The notes beneath the pieces are model-generated. The model made no database searches. It saw only the letters and a program-made list of their open reading frames with translations, and had not been told where the DNA came from. From NCBI GenBank assembly GCA_003224835.1, contig QHZX01000247.1, forward strand, positions 1 through 25,997: a DNA stretch of 25,997 nucleotides. The letters run 5' to 3'. Origin of the DNA: Acidobacteriota bacterium. Lineage in GTDB: Bacteria > Acidobacteriota > Terriglobia > Terriglobales > Acidobacteriaceae. Positions 14,099-22,059 of this stretch are shown in pieces (position 1 is the stretch's first letter; each line of letters begins with the position of its first letter). Position numbers and translations under genes: made by a program.

Positions 14099-15436
14099 CT
14101 ACGGCAGCCTCTGCGCTATGGTCTTGGCGATGTCGTTGTAAATGACCATTGCGGCGAACAGAATCAGAAATACGAACGCAGCCTGATAGATACGTTCTTT
14201 GATCTGGAGGCTGATATCGCGGCGCATCAGGCTTTCGATGAAAAGCAGCAGAATCACGCCGCCATCCATGATGGGGATGGGCAACAGATTGAAGATCCCA
14301 AGGTTAAGACTGATGGCTGCGCACAGGGCTAACAGCGGGGTCCAGCCTTTTTCTTGTGCGGCCTCGCCAGTTTGTTGGGCGATACCAATAGGGCCAGAAA
14401 ACATCTTTGGCGACGCCTTGCGCTGCACCAGTTTCCCCACCAACTGAAGCAAAATGACCGAATAGCGCTTGTTGTCGGCGAGCGAGTGGCTGAAGGCCTC
14501 CGATAACGGCAACTTCGTTACTTTGGTCTCGGAGGAATTTCTGAAGCCAAGACGGTAGTGCTGCTCGGGGACGCCGGGAGTATCTGCGAGAACAGGCGTG
14601 ACCGTGAGAGTAAGATTCTGGGCGCCGCGCTCAATTGAGAGTTGCAGCGGCTTGTTCTTGCTCTGCTGCAACCTGTCGATCATCGCCTGGATCGACGGAA
14701 CTGGCTTGCCATCCATGGAGATAATCTTGTCGCCCGATTTCAGACCCGCTTTAGCGGCAGGCATGCCATGTTCCAGGTCGCCAATAATAACCGGCTCATA
14801 AGGCGTCCACCCTGCCGAACCTGCTCCTGCATCCGTGACGGAGACGGGAACAACGGAACCTTTAATGTCCTGATTGTCGCGTTGAATGGTGAAGCTAAGC
14901 GGTTGGTTGGCGCTCAGCAATTGTTTGATTTGAACCTGCTCCCAGGTGGGATTCTGAACGCCATCGATTTGAACGATGCGGTCACCCGGCTTGATACCCT
15001 GCTTCTCTGCCGGGGAGCCGTGCTCCACCCAGCCGACGACCGCAGCTTGATCCAAATAAGCGGCGTGCTCGTAATGGACCATGTACACGCCCGTGAGCAG
15101 AACAATTGCGAGCAGGATGTTCATCACGGGGCCGGCAATGGCGATCAGGAAACGGTGCCAGCGCGAATGCGACATGAACTCGCGTGGATCGCCGGTGCGC
15201 TCATCCATCGGGTTTTCGCCACTCATTTTGACGTAGCCGCCAAAAGGGAGAGCGTTGATTCGGTAGTCGGTTTCGCCTCTGCGGAAGCCGAATAGACGTT
15301 TGCCGAAGCCGATGGCAAACTGCTCGACGCGAACGCCCAACGACTTGGCCACGGCATAATGGCCAAACTCATGGATCAAAACCATGAAGCCGATAACAAT
15401 GACGAAATAAAAAAGTGAGATAAAAAAACTATTCAT
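14099..15436 (-). CDS. rseP: RIP metalloprotease RseP (site-2 protease)
   Basis: A 445-aa integral membrane zinc protease that, in studied bacteria, cleaves anti-sigma factors and signal peptide remnants within the membrane. TM1 carries the zinc motif HEFGH (H22, E23, H26). The third zinc ligand region is PIPIMDGG with D391. Two PDZ domains are visible at about residues 132-195 (SPAEKQGIKPGDRIVQIDG) and 215-280 (MPAAKAGLKSGDKIISMDG), in the periplasmic portion as in E. coli RseP. C-terminal TM segments lie at about 370-400 and 418-436. It begins nine bases after the dxr stop, so the two are cotranscribed, a linkage common in bacteria. Confidence 0.95.
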   Translation of the reverse strand: MNSFFISLFYFVIVIGFMVLIHEFGHYAVAKSLGVRVEQFAIGFGKRLFGFRRGETDYRINALPFGGYVKMSGENPMDERTGDPREFMSHSRWHRFLIAIAGPVMNILLAIVLLTGVYMVHYEHAAYLDQAAVVGWVEHGSPAEKQGIKPGDRIVQIDGVQNPTWEQVQIKQLLSANQPLSFTIQRDNQDIKGSVVPVSVTDAGAGSAGWTPYEPVIIGDLEHGMPAAKAGLKSGDKIISMDGKPVPSIQAMIDRLQQSKNKPLQLSIERGAQNLTLTVTPVLADTPGVPEQHYRLGFRNSSETKVTKLPLSEAFSHSLADNKRYSVILLQLVGKLVQRKASPKMFSGPIGIAQQTGEAAQEKGWTPLLALCAAISLNLGIFNLLPIPIMDGGVILLLFIESLMRRDISLQIKERIYQAAFVFLILFAAMVIYNDIAKTIAQRLP

Positions 15437-15445
15437 AGGATTTTG

Positions 15446-16657
15446 TTAGTTCTGTCGCGTGCCCACGGCGACGGGCGTTTTCCGGATTGTTTGTCCCCCA
15501 ATACCAGCTACTTTGTCGCGGGCACTGGCCCGGGCCCTCTGGTCTATGCCCAGCACCTCTTTAATAGATTCCAATTTGCCTACCGGCGTTTCAGAAACCA
15601 CTTCTTCAATTATCGCCGGAATTTCCTGAAATCGGATGCTCCCCTCCAGAAACGCCGAAACGGCAACTTCGTCAGCCGCGTTCAGGGCAATGGTTTTGCC
15701 GCCCCCAAGGCGGGCAGCCTCATAGGCCAGCCGCAGACAAGGAAATTTTTCCATGTCAGGAGGGGAAAAATCGAGGTGCCGTAAGTCACTCAGACTAAAG
15801 TTCAGGTCGGAAGGAATGCGTTCCGGGTAAGTTAAGGCATACAGGATAGGCAGCCGCATGTCGGTCACTGAAAGTTGAGCAAGAATGCTGCCATCAACGA
15901 ATTCGACCAGCGAATGAATCGTCGACTGAGGATGAACGATCACCGAGATCTGGTCCGCAGGCATGTTGAACAACCGGCAAGCCTCGATTACTTCGAATCC
16001 CTTGTTCATCAAGGTCGCCGAGTCGATGGTAATGCGGTTACCCATTTTCCAGGTAGGGTGATTGAGCGCCTGCTCGACCGTAATATCGGCAAATTTCGAT
16101 TTCGGCGTATGCAGAAAGGGACCACCGGAAGCGGTCAGCCAGATGCGCCGGACTTCTTCCATTCGTCCGCCACGCAGGCATTGGTGGACGGCGTTATGCT
16201 CGCTATCGATAGGGAGGAGCGGTTTGCCTTGCCGACGAGCTTCGCTGGTGATGAGTTCTCCTGCGGCAACCAGACATTCCTTATTTGCCAGGCCTACGCT
16301 CTTACCCGCCCGCACAGCTTCATACGTAGCTTCGAGGCCCGCGACCCCGACAATTGCGCTCACTACAAAATCCACTTCAGGATGCGTGGCTATCTGGATA
16401 TTTCCGGCCGCACCGTGAGTCACTTCGACGTCACTGATGCCAACGGACTTCAGCCGCGATCTGAGGTTCGCGGCATGGGATTCGGCAGCTACTGAAATTA
16501 AACGCGGATGCCAGCGCTGGGCCTGCTCAAACGCAAGTTCAACATTGCGTCCCGCTGCCAGCGTAACTACCTGAAACCGGTCAGGAAAGGACCCAACCAC
16601 ACTCAGGGTGCTGCGGCCGATGCTACCGGTCGACCCCAAAATCGCAATGCGCTTCAT
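15446..16657 (-). CDS. dxr: 1-deoxy-D-xylulose 5-phosphate reductoisomerase
   Basis: NADPH- and metal-dependent second enzyme of the MEP isoprenoid pathway, making methylerythritol phosphate. The 403-aa product has the Rossmann loop GSTGSIG (residues 8-14) and LANKE with K126. Metal ligands are D151 and E153 (PIDSEHNA) and E222 (MNKGFEVIEA). Substrate-binding ASGGPF and NHPTWKMG are present. All catalytic residues match E. coli Dxr. First gene of the dxr-rseP pair, with ispG further along the strand. The ATG lacks a Shine-Dalgarno sequence; TACCAT (16668-16673) lies ten bases upstream and may be a -10 giving a very short leader. Confidence 0.96.
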   Translation of the reverse strand: MKRIAILGSTGSIGRSTLSVVGSFPDRFQVVTLAAGRNVELAFEQAQRWHPRLISVAAESHAANLRSRLKSVGISDVEVTHGAAGNIQIATHPEVDFVVSAIVGVAGLEATYEAVRAGKSVGLANKECLVAAGELITSEARRQGKPLLPIDSEHNAVHQCLRGGRMEEVRRIWLTASGGPFLHTPKSKFADITVEQALNHPTWKMGNRITIDSATLMNKGFEVIEACRLFNMPADQISVIVHPQSTIHSLVEFVDGSILAQLSVTDMRLPILYALTYPERIPSDLNFSLSDLRHLDFSPPDMEKFPCLRLAYEAARLGGGKTIALNAADEVAVSAFLEGSIRFQEIPAIIEEVVSETPVGKLESIKEVLGIDQRARASARDKVAGIGGQTIRKTPVAVGTRQN

Positions 16658-16813
16658 GGATGTAGATATGGTACTAGAAAGGCGCAGCGCACCCTGACTT
16701 TACGCCTCGCCATTTTTAAAAACACCTTCGTTGCCTCTGGATTCATTGAACTTGGCGGTGACTCCGGTAACTGCAAAGCGCCGATGTGACAAAGTCCGGT
16801 CTGTCCTGAATTC

Positions 16814-16819
16814 TATAAT
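16814..16819 (+). promoter_or_regulatory. Consensus -10 box six bases before a GTG start (leaderless candidate)
   Basis: A perfect TATAAT ends at 16819 and the GTG of the next gene is at 16826. Transcription would start on or within a base or two of the start codon. No ribosome binding site is present and no good -35 is seen at standard spacing. Confidence 0.5.
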
Positions 16820-16825
16820 CGCGGC

Positions 16826-19369
16826 GTGGGCCAGGCATCCAAAGCCGGAGCGGTGTTTCTGTTCGTTTTTGGCTTGCCGTTTTTTGGGTTTGGCTTGTTT
16901 TTCGCATTTGCAATGTTGTCCTCTTCGCCCGCGATCCACAAAAGCGGCGACCCAATAGCAGGAGCAATCTTCGGATTTGTTTTTGCGCTGATCGGCGCCG
17001 GGCTGATGTTCGGGGCGATCTACGGATATCAGAAACTGAAACAGGAGGATGCGAGTAAGAGAGCGAATCCTGGTGCTCCGTGGCTTTGGCGGTCCGACTG
17101 GGCGAACGGTAAATCCCTGAGCTTGACTCGTAATTCCGCAATCGGCTGGTGGATTGGAACAATCCTAGGAAGCATGATTGCGGTGTCGGTGGTGATTACC
17201 GCGCTGCCGCCATTGTTGCGTAATTCTGATCCCAAGGCTCTGATCCTCATTGGTTTCTGCCTCTTGCCTTTGATCCCGCTGGTGGGAGCATTGCGGGCCA
17301 CCATACGTCGTGAGCGCTATGGGGAAACTTATTTCGAATTCAGCTCGTTGCCATTTTCTCCGGGTCGGCGCGTCAGCGGGCAAATACAGCTGCGGCTGCC
17401 TACTTTGGCTCCGCACGGGGTGGACCTACGGCTTTCCTGCATTCGTCGAATTGTGACGGGCTCAGGCAAGGAACAAACCACAAATGAAATTGTGCTCTGG
17501 CAGGACCAGAAAAATGTGCGGCAGGAGACGCTGTCAGTAGGGCCGTTGGGCACAGCGATTCCGGTGGATTTTGGCGTTCCCCAAGACGCTTACGAAACCA
17601 ACCATGACAAAGTAAGCGACCAGTTGCTCTGGATCCTGGTGGCCAAGGCTGACGTTCCGGGTGTGGACTATTCGGACAAGTTCGAGCTTCCGGTGTTTCG
17701 AACCGAAGCGAGTGCAGGATCGACTGCCGCTGCTGCAAACTTTACGACGTCCGGTTTCGCGCCTTCGTTTAGTTCGGCTGCGGCCGGAACGGCTCCCGCA
17801 TTCGAGTCCGATTCGTCAGAGGTTTCCGCACCCAGGAATCCGAAAGTAGTGGTGTCAATGACGGATGATGGCTCGACGGAATTCTTCTTTCCCGCATTTC
17901 GAAACCCCGGACTGACACTTGGGTTGTTTGCGTTTACGGTGGTCTGGACAGGGGTTGTTTATTTCCTCGCGCATTCGCAAGCGCCATGGTTTTTTGCCGT
18001 GGTATTCGCGGTTTTTGATTTGATTCCGATTTATGGATTCCTCCAGAGCGCATTCGGAAGCGCGCGAATCGTGGTGGGCAAAGGCAAGATAATTTCATGG
18101 CACAACATGTTTGGTGTTGGTGCTCCGTGCGAAATCCTATTTAGCGACATTCAAGCCGTTGTGGCCGGCATGGGGCTTCAGGGTGCGAATGCAAACCGTG
18201 GGTCCTACCGTGTGCAGGTGCAGACGAAGGACGGGAAAAATTTATCGCTCGCTGACAACATTTCGGATCGGCAGGAGGCGCGCTGGGTCGTTGGAGAAAT
18301 TGAAAAGCTCGCCGGACTCAAAACCGACACTCACGTGGCTCTACAGGATTCATTCGGCCATGACTACTCACGGCCGCCGCAGCGTCAGATGTCAGCCACA
18401 TCGCGTCCGACGCTCACCCGTCCCAACAAGATGGCCGCCATTCTCGGCACTGCGATATTTTTGATGTGGATGGGATTCGTCGTTCAGAAGATGAATACCG
18501 TTCGGCACACGACATCGGCGCAGCGCTCGTCTGCAGTCACAAACCTGCACAGTGGTTCCGCTCGCATAACCTACGCTCCGCTTAGCGATGAAGACGTAGA
18601 ACGCATTCAGCAATTACCGATTCAAAAACAAGCCGAGGAGCTGCTGGAGCGTGCCATTGAGCATGATCCGAGGGCGCTCGATCTTTTTGAACAGAACATC
18701 GAGTCTGCGGATAGGTTGGGGAAGATCAAGCTGACCGAGCGGATGAAAGAACTTGAACGGCGCTCAGAATATTCCACCGATCTTCGGGTACGTTATGCGA
18801 ATGCCGATTTGAATTTGTCCATGGACGGCTGGCAGAGAACGGACGAAGCTGCCGACAAACTGATCGAGCGCGCCCGTAGCGATGCTCAATATCGCGCAAC
18901 CGCCGTTTACTTCATGGGAATGATGGCAGGCCGTGGCGTTGCGTACGATCGCATCTATCCTGCGTTGCTGGAGTATGCGAAGCACGACCCCAGCGAAGGC
19001 GTGCGGGTATGGGCGGTCGAAGGAATGCGCTATTTAGGTACGGATGAAGCTCTCGACCAGTTACTTGATTCTTTTGAGAACGACCCTTCCAATCTGGTCC
19101 GCCATCGTGCTGGCTGCAATGTTTCCGATTGCGGCAACTTCAAACGCGCCCAACGAATGCGTATGGTCCCCTATCTGATATCGCTGACACAGGACCCAGG
19201 CACCACACCACAAATGCGAGATTGGAGCTTCCTAGCGCTGCATGAAATTACGGACGAGAAGCTTGCCAACGACGCTTCAGTCTGGCAGAACTGGTACGAC
19301 CAGCACGGCAACGAGAAACTTGTGGAATTCGAAAAAACCGATTGGTGGCGAGTTCGCGGCGATGAATAA
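16826..19369 (+). CDS. Multi-pass membrane protein with DUF3592-like domain and HEAT-like C-terminus
   Basis: An 847-aa protein with no confident family assignment. Predicted membrane segments lie at about residues 8-31, 44-66, 108-130, 138-158, 362-382, 386-406 and 536-556. Residues 165-292 look like the extracytoplasmic beta domain of DUF3592-type proteins (ending VPGVDYSDKFELPVF). An Ala/Ser/Thr linker follows at 295-335. Residues 410-500 form a small soluble, PH-like module (SARIVVGKGKIISWHNMFG). After the last TM, residues 580-845 are alpha-helical and resemble HEAT/Sel1-type repeats (EGVRVWAVEGMRYLGTDEAL). The GTG start is set by TATAAT six bases upstream; the sequence before it is non-coding in character. 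It stands alone, divergent from dxr and convergent with ppa. Function unknown. Confidence 0.75.
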   Translation: MGQASKAGAVFLFVFGLPFFGFGLFFAFAMLSSSPAIHKSGDPIAGAIFGFVFALIGAGLMFGAIYGYQKLKQEDASKRANPGAPWLWRSDWANGKSLSLTRNSAIGWWIGTILGSMIAVSVVITALPPLLRNSDPKALILIGFCLLPLIPLVGALRATIRRERYGETYFEFSSLPFSPGRRVSGQIQLRLPTLAPHGVDLRLSCIRRIVTGSGKEQTTNEIVLWQDQKNVRQETLSVGPLGTAIPVDFGVPQDAYETNHDKVSDQLLWILVAKADVPGVDYSDKFELPVFRTEASAGSTAAAANFTTSGFAPSFSSAAAGTAPAFESDSSEVSAPRNPKVVVSMTDDGSTEFFFPAFRNPGLTLGLFAFTVVWTGVVYFLAHSQAPWFFAVVFAVFDLIPIYGFLQSAFGSARIVVGKGKIISWHNMFGVGAPCEILFSDIQAVVAGMGLQGANANRGSYRVQVQTKDGKNLSLADNISDRQEARWVVGEIEKLAGLKTDTHVALQDSFGHDYSRPPQRQMSATSRPTLTRPNKMAAILGTAIFLMWMGFVVQKMNTVRHTTSAQRSSAVTNLHSGSARITYAPLSDEDVERIQQLPIQKQAEELLERAIEHDPRALDLFEQNIESADRLGKIKLTERMKELERRSEYSTDLRVRYANADLNLSMDGWQRTDEAADKLIERARSDAQYRATAVYFMGMMAGRGVAYDRIYPALLEYAKHDPSEGVRVWAVEGMRYLGTDEALDQLLDSFENDPSNLVRHRAGCNVSDCGNFKRAQRMRMVPYLISLTQDPGTTPQMRDWSFLALHEITDEKLANDASVWQNWYDQHGNEKLVEFEKTDWWRVRGDE

Positions 19370-19415
19370 CGGCGTCTGACGTCGCGTTACAGAATTACAG
19401 CAATAAGAAACGCTC

Positions 19416-19967
19416 TCAAGGGTGGGTAGCGAAGCCCTTCCGGCGCTGTTCACTGTAACGATGCAGCGCATCGCTGATGATGGGGTAGGCTTCTGCAGCA
19501 GGACGAATCTGGTCCACCTCGACCGCCTTGCCTTCCAGTTGTTTGTAATCCTGAAAAAATCGGCGCAGCATCAGCAAGCGATGTTGCGGCATCTGGTCGG
19601 CCTCGGTATAGCTATTGAACTCCGGGTCTTTGGTGGCAACGGCGATGATCTTGTGGTCCTTTTTGCCGGAGTCAATCATCGTCATCAACCCGATTGCGCG
19701 GGCATAGATCATTGTCAAGGGCACGACTGCCTCCTGGCATAGCACCAGCACATCGAGTGGGTCTTCATCTTCGGCGAGGGTCTGTGGGATGAAGCCGTAG
19801 TTCGCCGGATAGTAAACCGCAGAGTAGAGGACGCGGTCGAGCTTGATCAGTCCACTGGCTTTATCGAGTTCGTACTTGACGCTGGAGCCGAACGGGATCT
19901 CGACAATGCTGTTGAATTCCTGTGGCAGTTTGCTGCCGGGAGTAACGTCGTGCCAGGGATGGATCAT
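19416..19967 (-). CDS. ppa: Inorganic pyrophosphatase (type I)
   Basis: Soluble Mg-dependent enzyme that hydrolyses pyrophosphate to phosphate and so drives biosynthetic reactions. The 183-aa protein has the family I signature EDEDPLDVLVL, with metal ligands D67, D69 and D72. Also present are EIPFGSSVKYELDK (active-site Glu and Lys) and YPANYGFIPQT. GKKDHKIIAV supplies D104. Length is typical. It is divergently arranged with ccmE across 107 bases. The ATG has no Shine-Dalgarno sequence; TAAAAT lies eight bases upstream on the minus strand. Confidence 0.95.
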   Translation of the reverse strand: MIHPWHDVTPGSKLPQEFNSIVEIPFGSSVKYELDKASGLIKLDRVLYSAVYYPANYGFIPQTLAEDEDPLDVLVLCQEAVVPLTMIYARAIGLMTMIDSGKKDHKIIAVATKDPEFNSYTEADQMPQHRLLMLRRFFQDYKQLEGKAVEVDQIRPAAEAYPIISDALHRYSEQRRKGFATHP

Positions 19968-19975
19968 GCGATTTC

Positions 19976-19981
19976 ATTTTA
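19976..19981 (-). promoter_or_regulatory. Candidate -10 box eight bases before the ppa start
   Basis: On the minus strand TAAAAT is followed by eight bases and the ppa ATG (19967). With no ribosome binding site, this predicts a leaderless or nearly leaderless ppa transcript. The -35 is not recognisable. Confidence 0.4.
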
Positions 19982-20060
19982 GCGGAATCGTGACTACCGG
20001 CAGCGTCTATCGGCCAGTCGGAGCCGTCTGCGTTGGCTTGACCCGGTTTTCTGCCGCGAG

Positions 20061-20066
20061 TAGAGT
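20061..20066 (+). promoter_or_regulatory. Candidate -10 box eight bases before the ccmE start
   Basis: TAGAGT is followed by eight bases and the ccmE ATG (20075). It fits TANNNT but is a weaker match to TATAAT than the others. No Shine-Dalgarno sequence intervenes. Confidence 0.3.
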
Positions 20067-20074
20067 TTGATTAG

Positions 20075-20545
20075 ATGTCCGCGCAAAACAGCAAAATCCT
20101 GAAGTTCGGCAGCGCTATCGTGATCATTGTGCTGGCGCTCGGATATCTTGCCTACACCGGCGTGCAGGAAAGCAAAAGCTATTACGTCACCATCAAGGAA
20201 CTGCGGGGAATGGGCGACGGCGCATACAGTAAGCGGTTGCGGGTGGCGGGGAACGTGGTGCCGGGATCGATTAAACGCAGTGGCACGAACGTGAACTTCG
20301 CGCTGACTGAGAACGACCAGGTGCTCAACATTGTGTATAACGGAACCGAACCACCGCCGGACACATTCAAGGACAACGCTCAGGCCCTGGCGGAGGGCAA
20401 GTTCGGACGGGATGGGGTCTTCTACGCGAAACAAATACAGGCCAAGTGCGCTTCCAAGTACGCCCCACAGCAGCAAGGCAAGCCCGCCAGCGGATCCTCT
20501 AATATGAGCGCGCTCCCGAAGTCCGCCAATTCCCCCTACAACTAA
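20075..20545 (+). CDS. ccmE: Cytochrome c maturation haem chaperone CcmE, Cys-x3-Tyr variant
   Basis: A 156-aa periplasmic, membrane-anchored OB-fold protein that covalently carries haem to the cytochrome c ligation complex. An N-terminal signal anchor covers residues 9-27 (LKFGSAIVIIVLALGYLAY). The OB domain has YVTIKELRG, RLRVAGNVVPGSI, VNFALTEND and VNIVYNG-like strands with the PPDTF turn. The haem-attachment site, normally His-x3-Tyr, is C125-ASK-Y129. A Cys-x3-Tyr variant is known from CcmE of Desulfovibrio and archaea. The C-terminal 27 residues are a low-complexity tail. It is separated from ccmABCD by an antisense methyltransferase gene and shares two stop-codon bases with it. Confidence 0.9.
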   Translation: MSAQNSKILKFGSAIVIIVLALGYLAYTGVQESKSYYVTIKELRGMGDGAYSKRLRVAGNVVPGSIKRSGTNVNFALTENDQVLNIVYNGTEPPPDTFKDNAQALAEGKFGRDGVFYAKQIQAKCASKYAPQQQGKPASGSSNMSALPKSANSPYN

Positions 20546-21315
20546 TCACTCGCCAATCGCGCGAGGAACCTCAGCCGCACATAATCGGCTGTCCACTGTC
20601 CTGAGGCGTCGCACAATGCGGGACGAAGTATTTCTGTGACATCATCCAGAAAAGCTGCGCATTTGTTTTCTGGCACGCTGCTCGTAAAAGGGATGGCGAA
20701 AGTTTCCAGCCAGCCACGCATTCCAGTTGGAAGCGGCGTCGGGCGCGGAATCAGTTCGATATATTCAACGTTGAATCCGGCTCGCTCGAGACGTTGCCGA
20801 TGCTCCTCGCTGGATGGGAAATACCACGGAATTACTGCAGCCGAATTTTCGACTCCGTAATTTTCAAGCGTGGCGCAGAGAGCAATCGTTATTACGGCAA
20901 CGTTGCCGTGACCACCCATTTCAGCGACGAAGCGACCTTCTGGCTTGAGCGCGCGGCGCACACCTTGAATCACCACGTCAGGATCGCGCTTCATCCAGTG
21001 CAGGGCCGCATTTGAGAAGACAGCATCGAATTCTGCCTCGAAATTGAGTTGATAGGCATCAACAACCCGCGCGTCAATATCTCGTCGCTTGGCTGCAGTG
21101 ATCATATCGGCGGAGGCATCCACTCCAATGACGTCAGCGCCTTTGGCAATTATTTTTTCTGTGAGCGCGCCATCACCGCAGCCGAGATCGAGGATGCGCT
21201 CGCCAGGTTGTGGATTCAGCAGGTCGAGGACCGGCTCCCCTAAATCGGAAACGAATCGCGCGTTTTCAGCATAACGGGAAGAGTTCCATTGCTGACGGGG
21301 AGTTTCGAGCGCCAT
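20542..21315 (-). CDS. Class I SAM-dependent methyltransferase
   Basis: A 257-aa protein starting at ATG 21315; an in-frame upstream codon at 21336 is disfavoured because TATGAT lies six bases before 21315 and the conserved start MALETPRQQWNSSRY follows. Motif I is ILDLGCGDGALTEKI (residues 41-55). The acidic residue after beta-2 is in GVDASADMI (D66). Motif IV region is FDAVFSNAALHWM, followed by ALKPEGRFVAEMGGHGNVA. This pattern is that of small-molecule methyltransferases related to trans-aconitate methyltransferase; the substrate cannot be read from sequence. It lies antisense between ccmE and ccmA, its start facing ccmA, and no functional link to cytochrome maturation is evident. Confidence 0.87.
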   Translation of the reverse strand: MALETPRQQWNSSRYAENARFVSDLGEPVLDLLNPQPGERILDLGCGDGALTEKIIAKGADVIGVDASADMITAAKRRDIDARVVDAYQLNFEAEFDAVFSNAALHWMKRDPDVVIQGVRRALKPEGRFVAEMGGHGNVAVITIALCATLENYGVENSAAVIPWYFPSSEEHRQRLERAGFNVEYIELIPRPTPLPTGMRGWLETFAIPFTSSVPENKCAAFLDDVTEILRPALCDASGQWTADYVRLRFLARLASD

Positions 21316-21321
21316 GCGATC

Positions 21322-21327
21322 ATCATA
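21322..21327 (-). promoter_or_regulatory. Candidate -10 box six bases before the methyltransferase start
   Basis: On the minus strand TATGAT is followed by six bases and the ATG at 21315. The spacing is identical to that at vapB and the 847-aa membrane protein gene, again with no ribosome binding site. Confidence 0.45.
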
Positions 21328-21387
21328 TTTCACCAACCGGAAGCGCCGCTGGATTTGCGAGGTGCTATAAAGAATGCTTCTTCATCC

Positions 21388-22059
21388 ATGATTGACGCTC
21401 AATCCAGTTCCGGCATTGTTGTCGCAGATGGCCTGATCAAGCAGTTCGGACGCTTCGCAGCGTTGCGCGGAGTCACGGCCCAGTTCGCAGCTGGGAAGTT
21501 GTACGTGATCGTCGGTGATAATGGCGCGGGCAAGACCACATTTCTGCGGACGGTCGCAGGTCTGGCGCCGCAAACTCACGGGAAAATTTCCGTTCTCGGC
21601 AGCAGCAAGATTAAAAATGTGCGCGCGCAGATCGGGTACATGGCGCACCCCTCGCTGCTTTACGACGAAATGACTGGGATCGAGAACCTGAGTTATTTCG
21701 CGGGACTCTATGGGCTTCCATTGAGCAGATGCCGTGAAGTCATGGCCGCCGTCAAACTAGATCCCGACCTGGAACGCCCGATAGGCCAATACTCGCAAGG
21801 AATGCGGCAACGAATGTCGCTTGCGCGTGCCATTTTGAATGACCCTAAATTACTTCTGCTGGATGAGCCTTTTTCAAATGTCGATCTTCGTTCAGCGCAC
21901 GAGATGGTCGGCCTGCTCGCGCAGATGCGCGATCGCGGCAAGACGCTCTTCGTGGTGACCCATCAGCCGGGGCTGCTCGAATCGATTGCGGACGAATTTG
22001 TCTGGATGGAAGCGGGAAAAATTACCAGGCGCACGCCCCATCTACAGGTGCCGCAATGA
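21388..22059 (+). CDS. ccmA: Cytochrome c maturation ABC transporter ATP-binding protein CcmA
   Basis: A 223-aa ABC ATPase. Walker A is GDNGAGKTT (residues 43-51), the signature is YSQGM (135-139), Walker B is LLLLDEP (155-161) and the switch His is H192 (VVTHQPG). With CcmB it powers release of haem-loaded CcmE from CcmC in studied systems. ATG 21388 is preferred; the frame is open upstream to 21289 but that overlaps the divergent methyltransferase start. TATAAA at 21366-21371 is a plausible -10, giving a leader of roughly ten bases without a Shine-Dalgarno sequence. Its stop overlaps the ccmB start (ATGA), so translation is coupled. Confidence 0.9.
   Translation: MIDAQSSSGIVVADGLIKQFGRFAALRGVTAQFAAGKLYVIVGDNGAGKTTFLRTVAGLAPQTHGKISVLGSSKIKNVRAQIGYMAHPSLLYDEMTGIENLSYFAGLYGLPLSRCREVMAAVKLDPDLERPIGQYSQGMRQRMSLARAILNDPKLLLLDEPFSNVDLRSAHEMVGLLAQMRDRGKTLFVVTHQPGLLESIADEFVWMEAGKITRRTPHLQVPQ

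Noticed and set aside
14642..15295. 217-aa plus-strand open frame opposite rseP
   Set aside because: Antisense shadow of a well-conserved protease gene with no domain signature.
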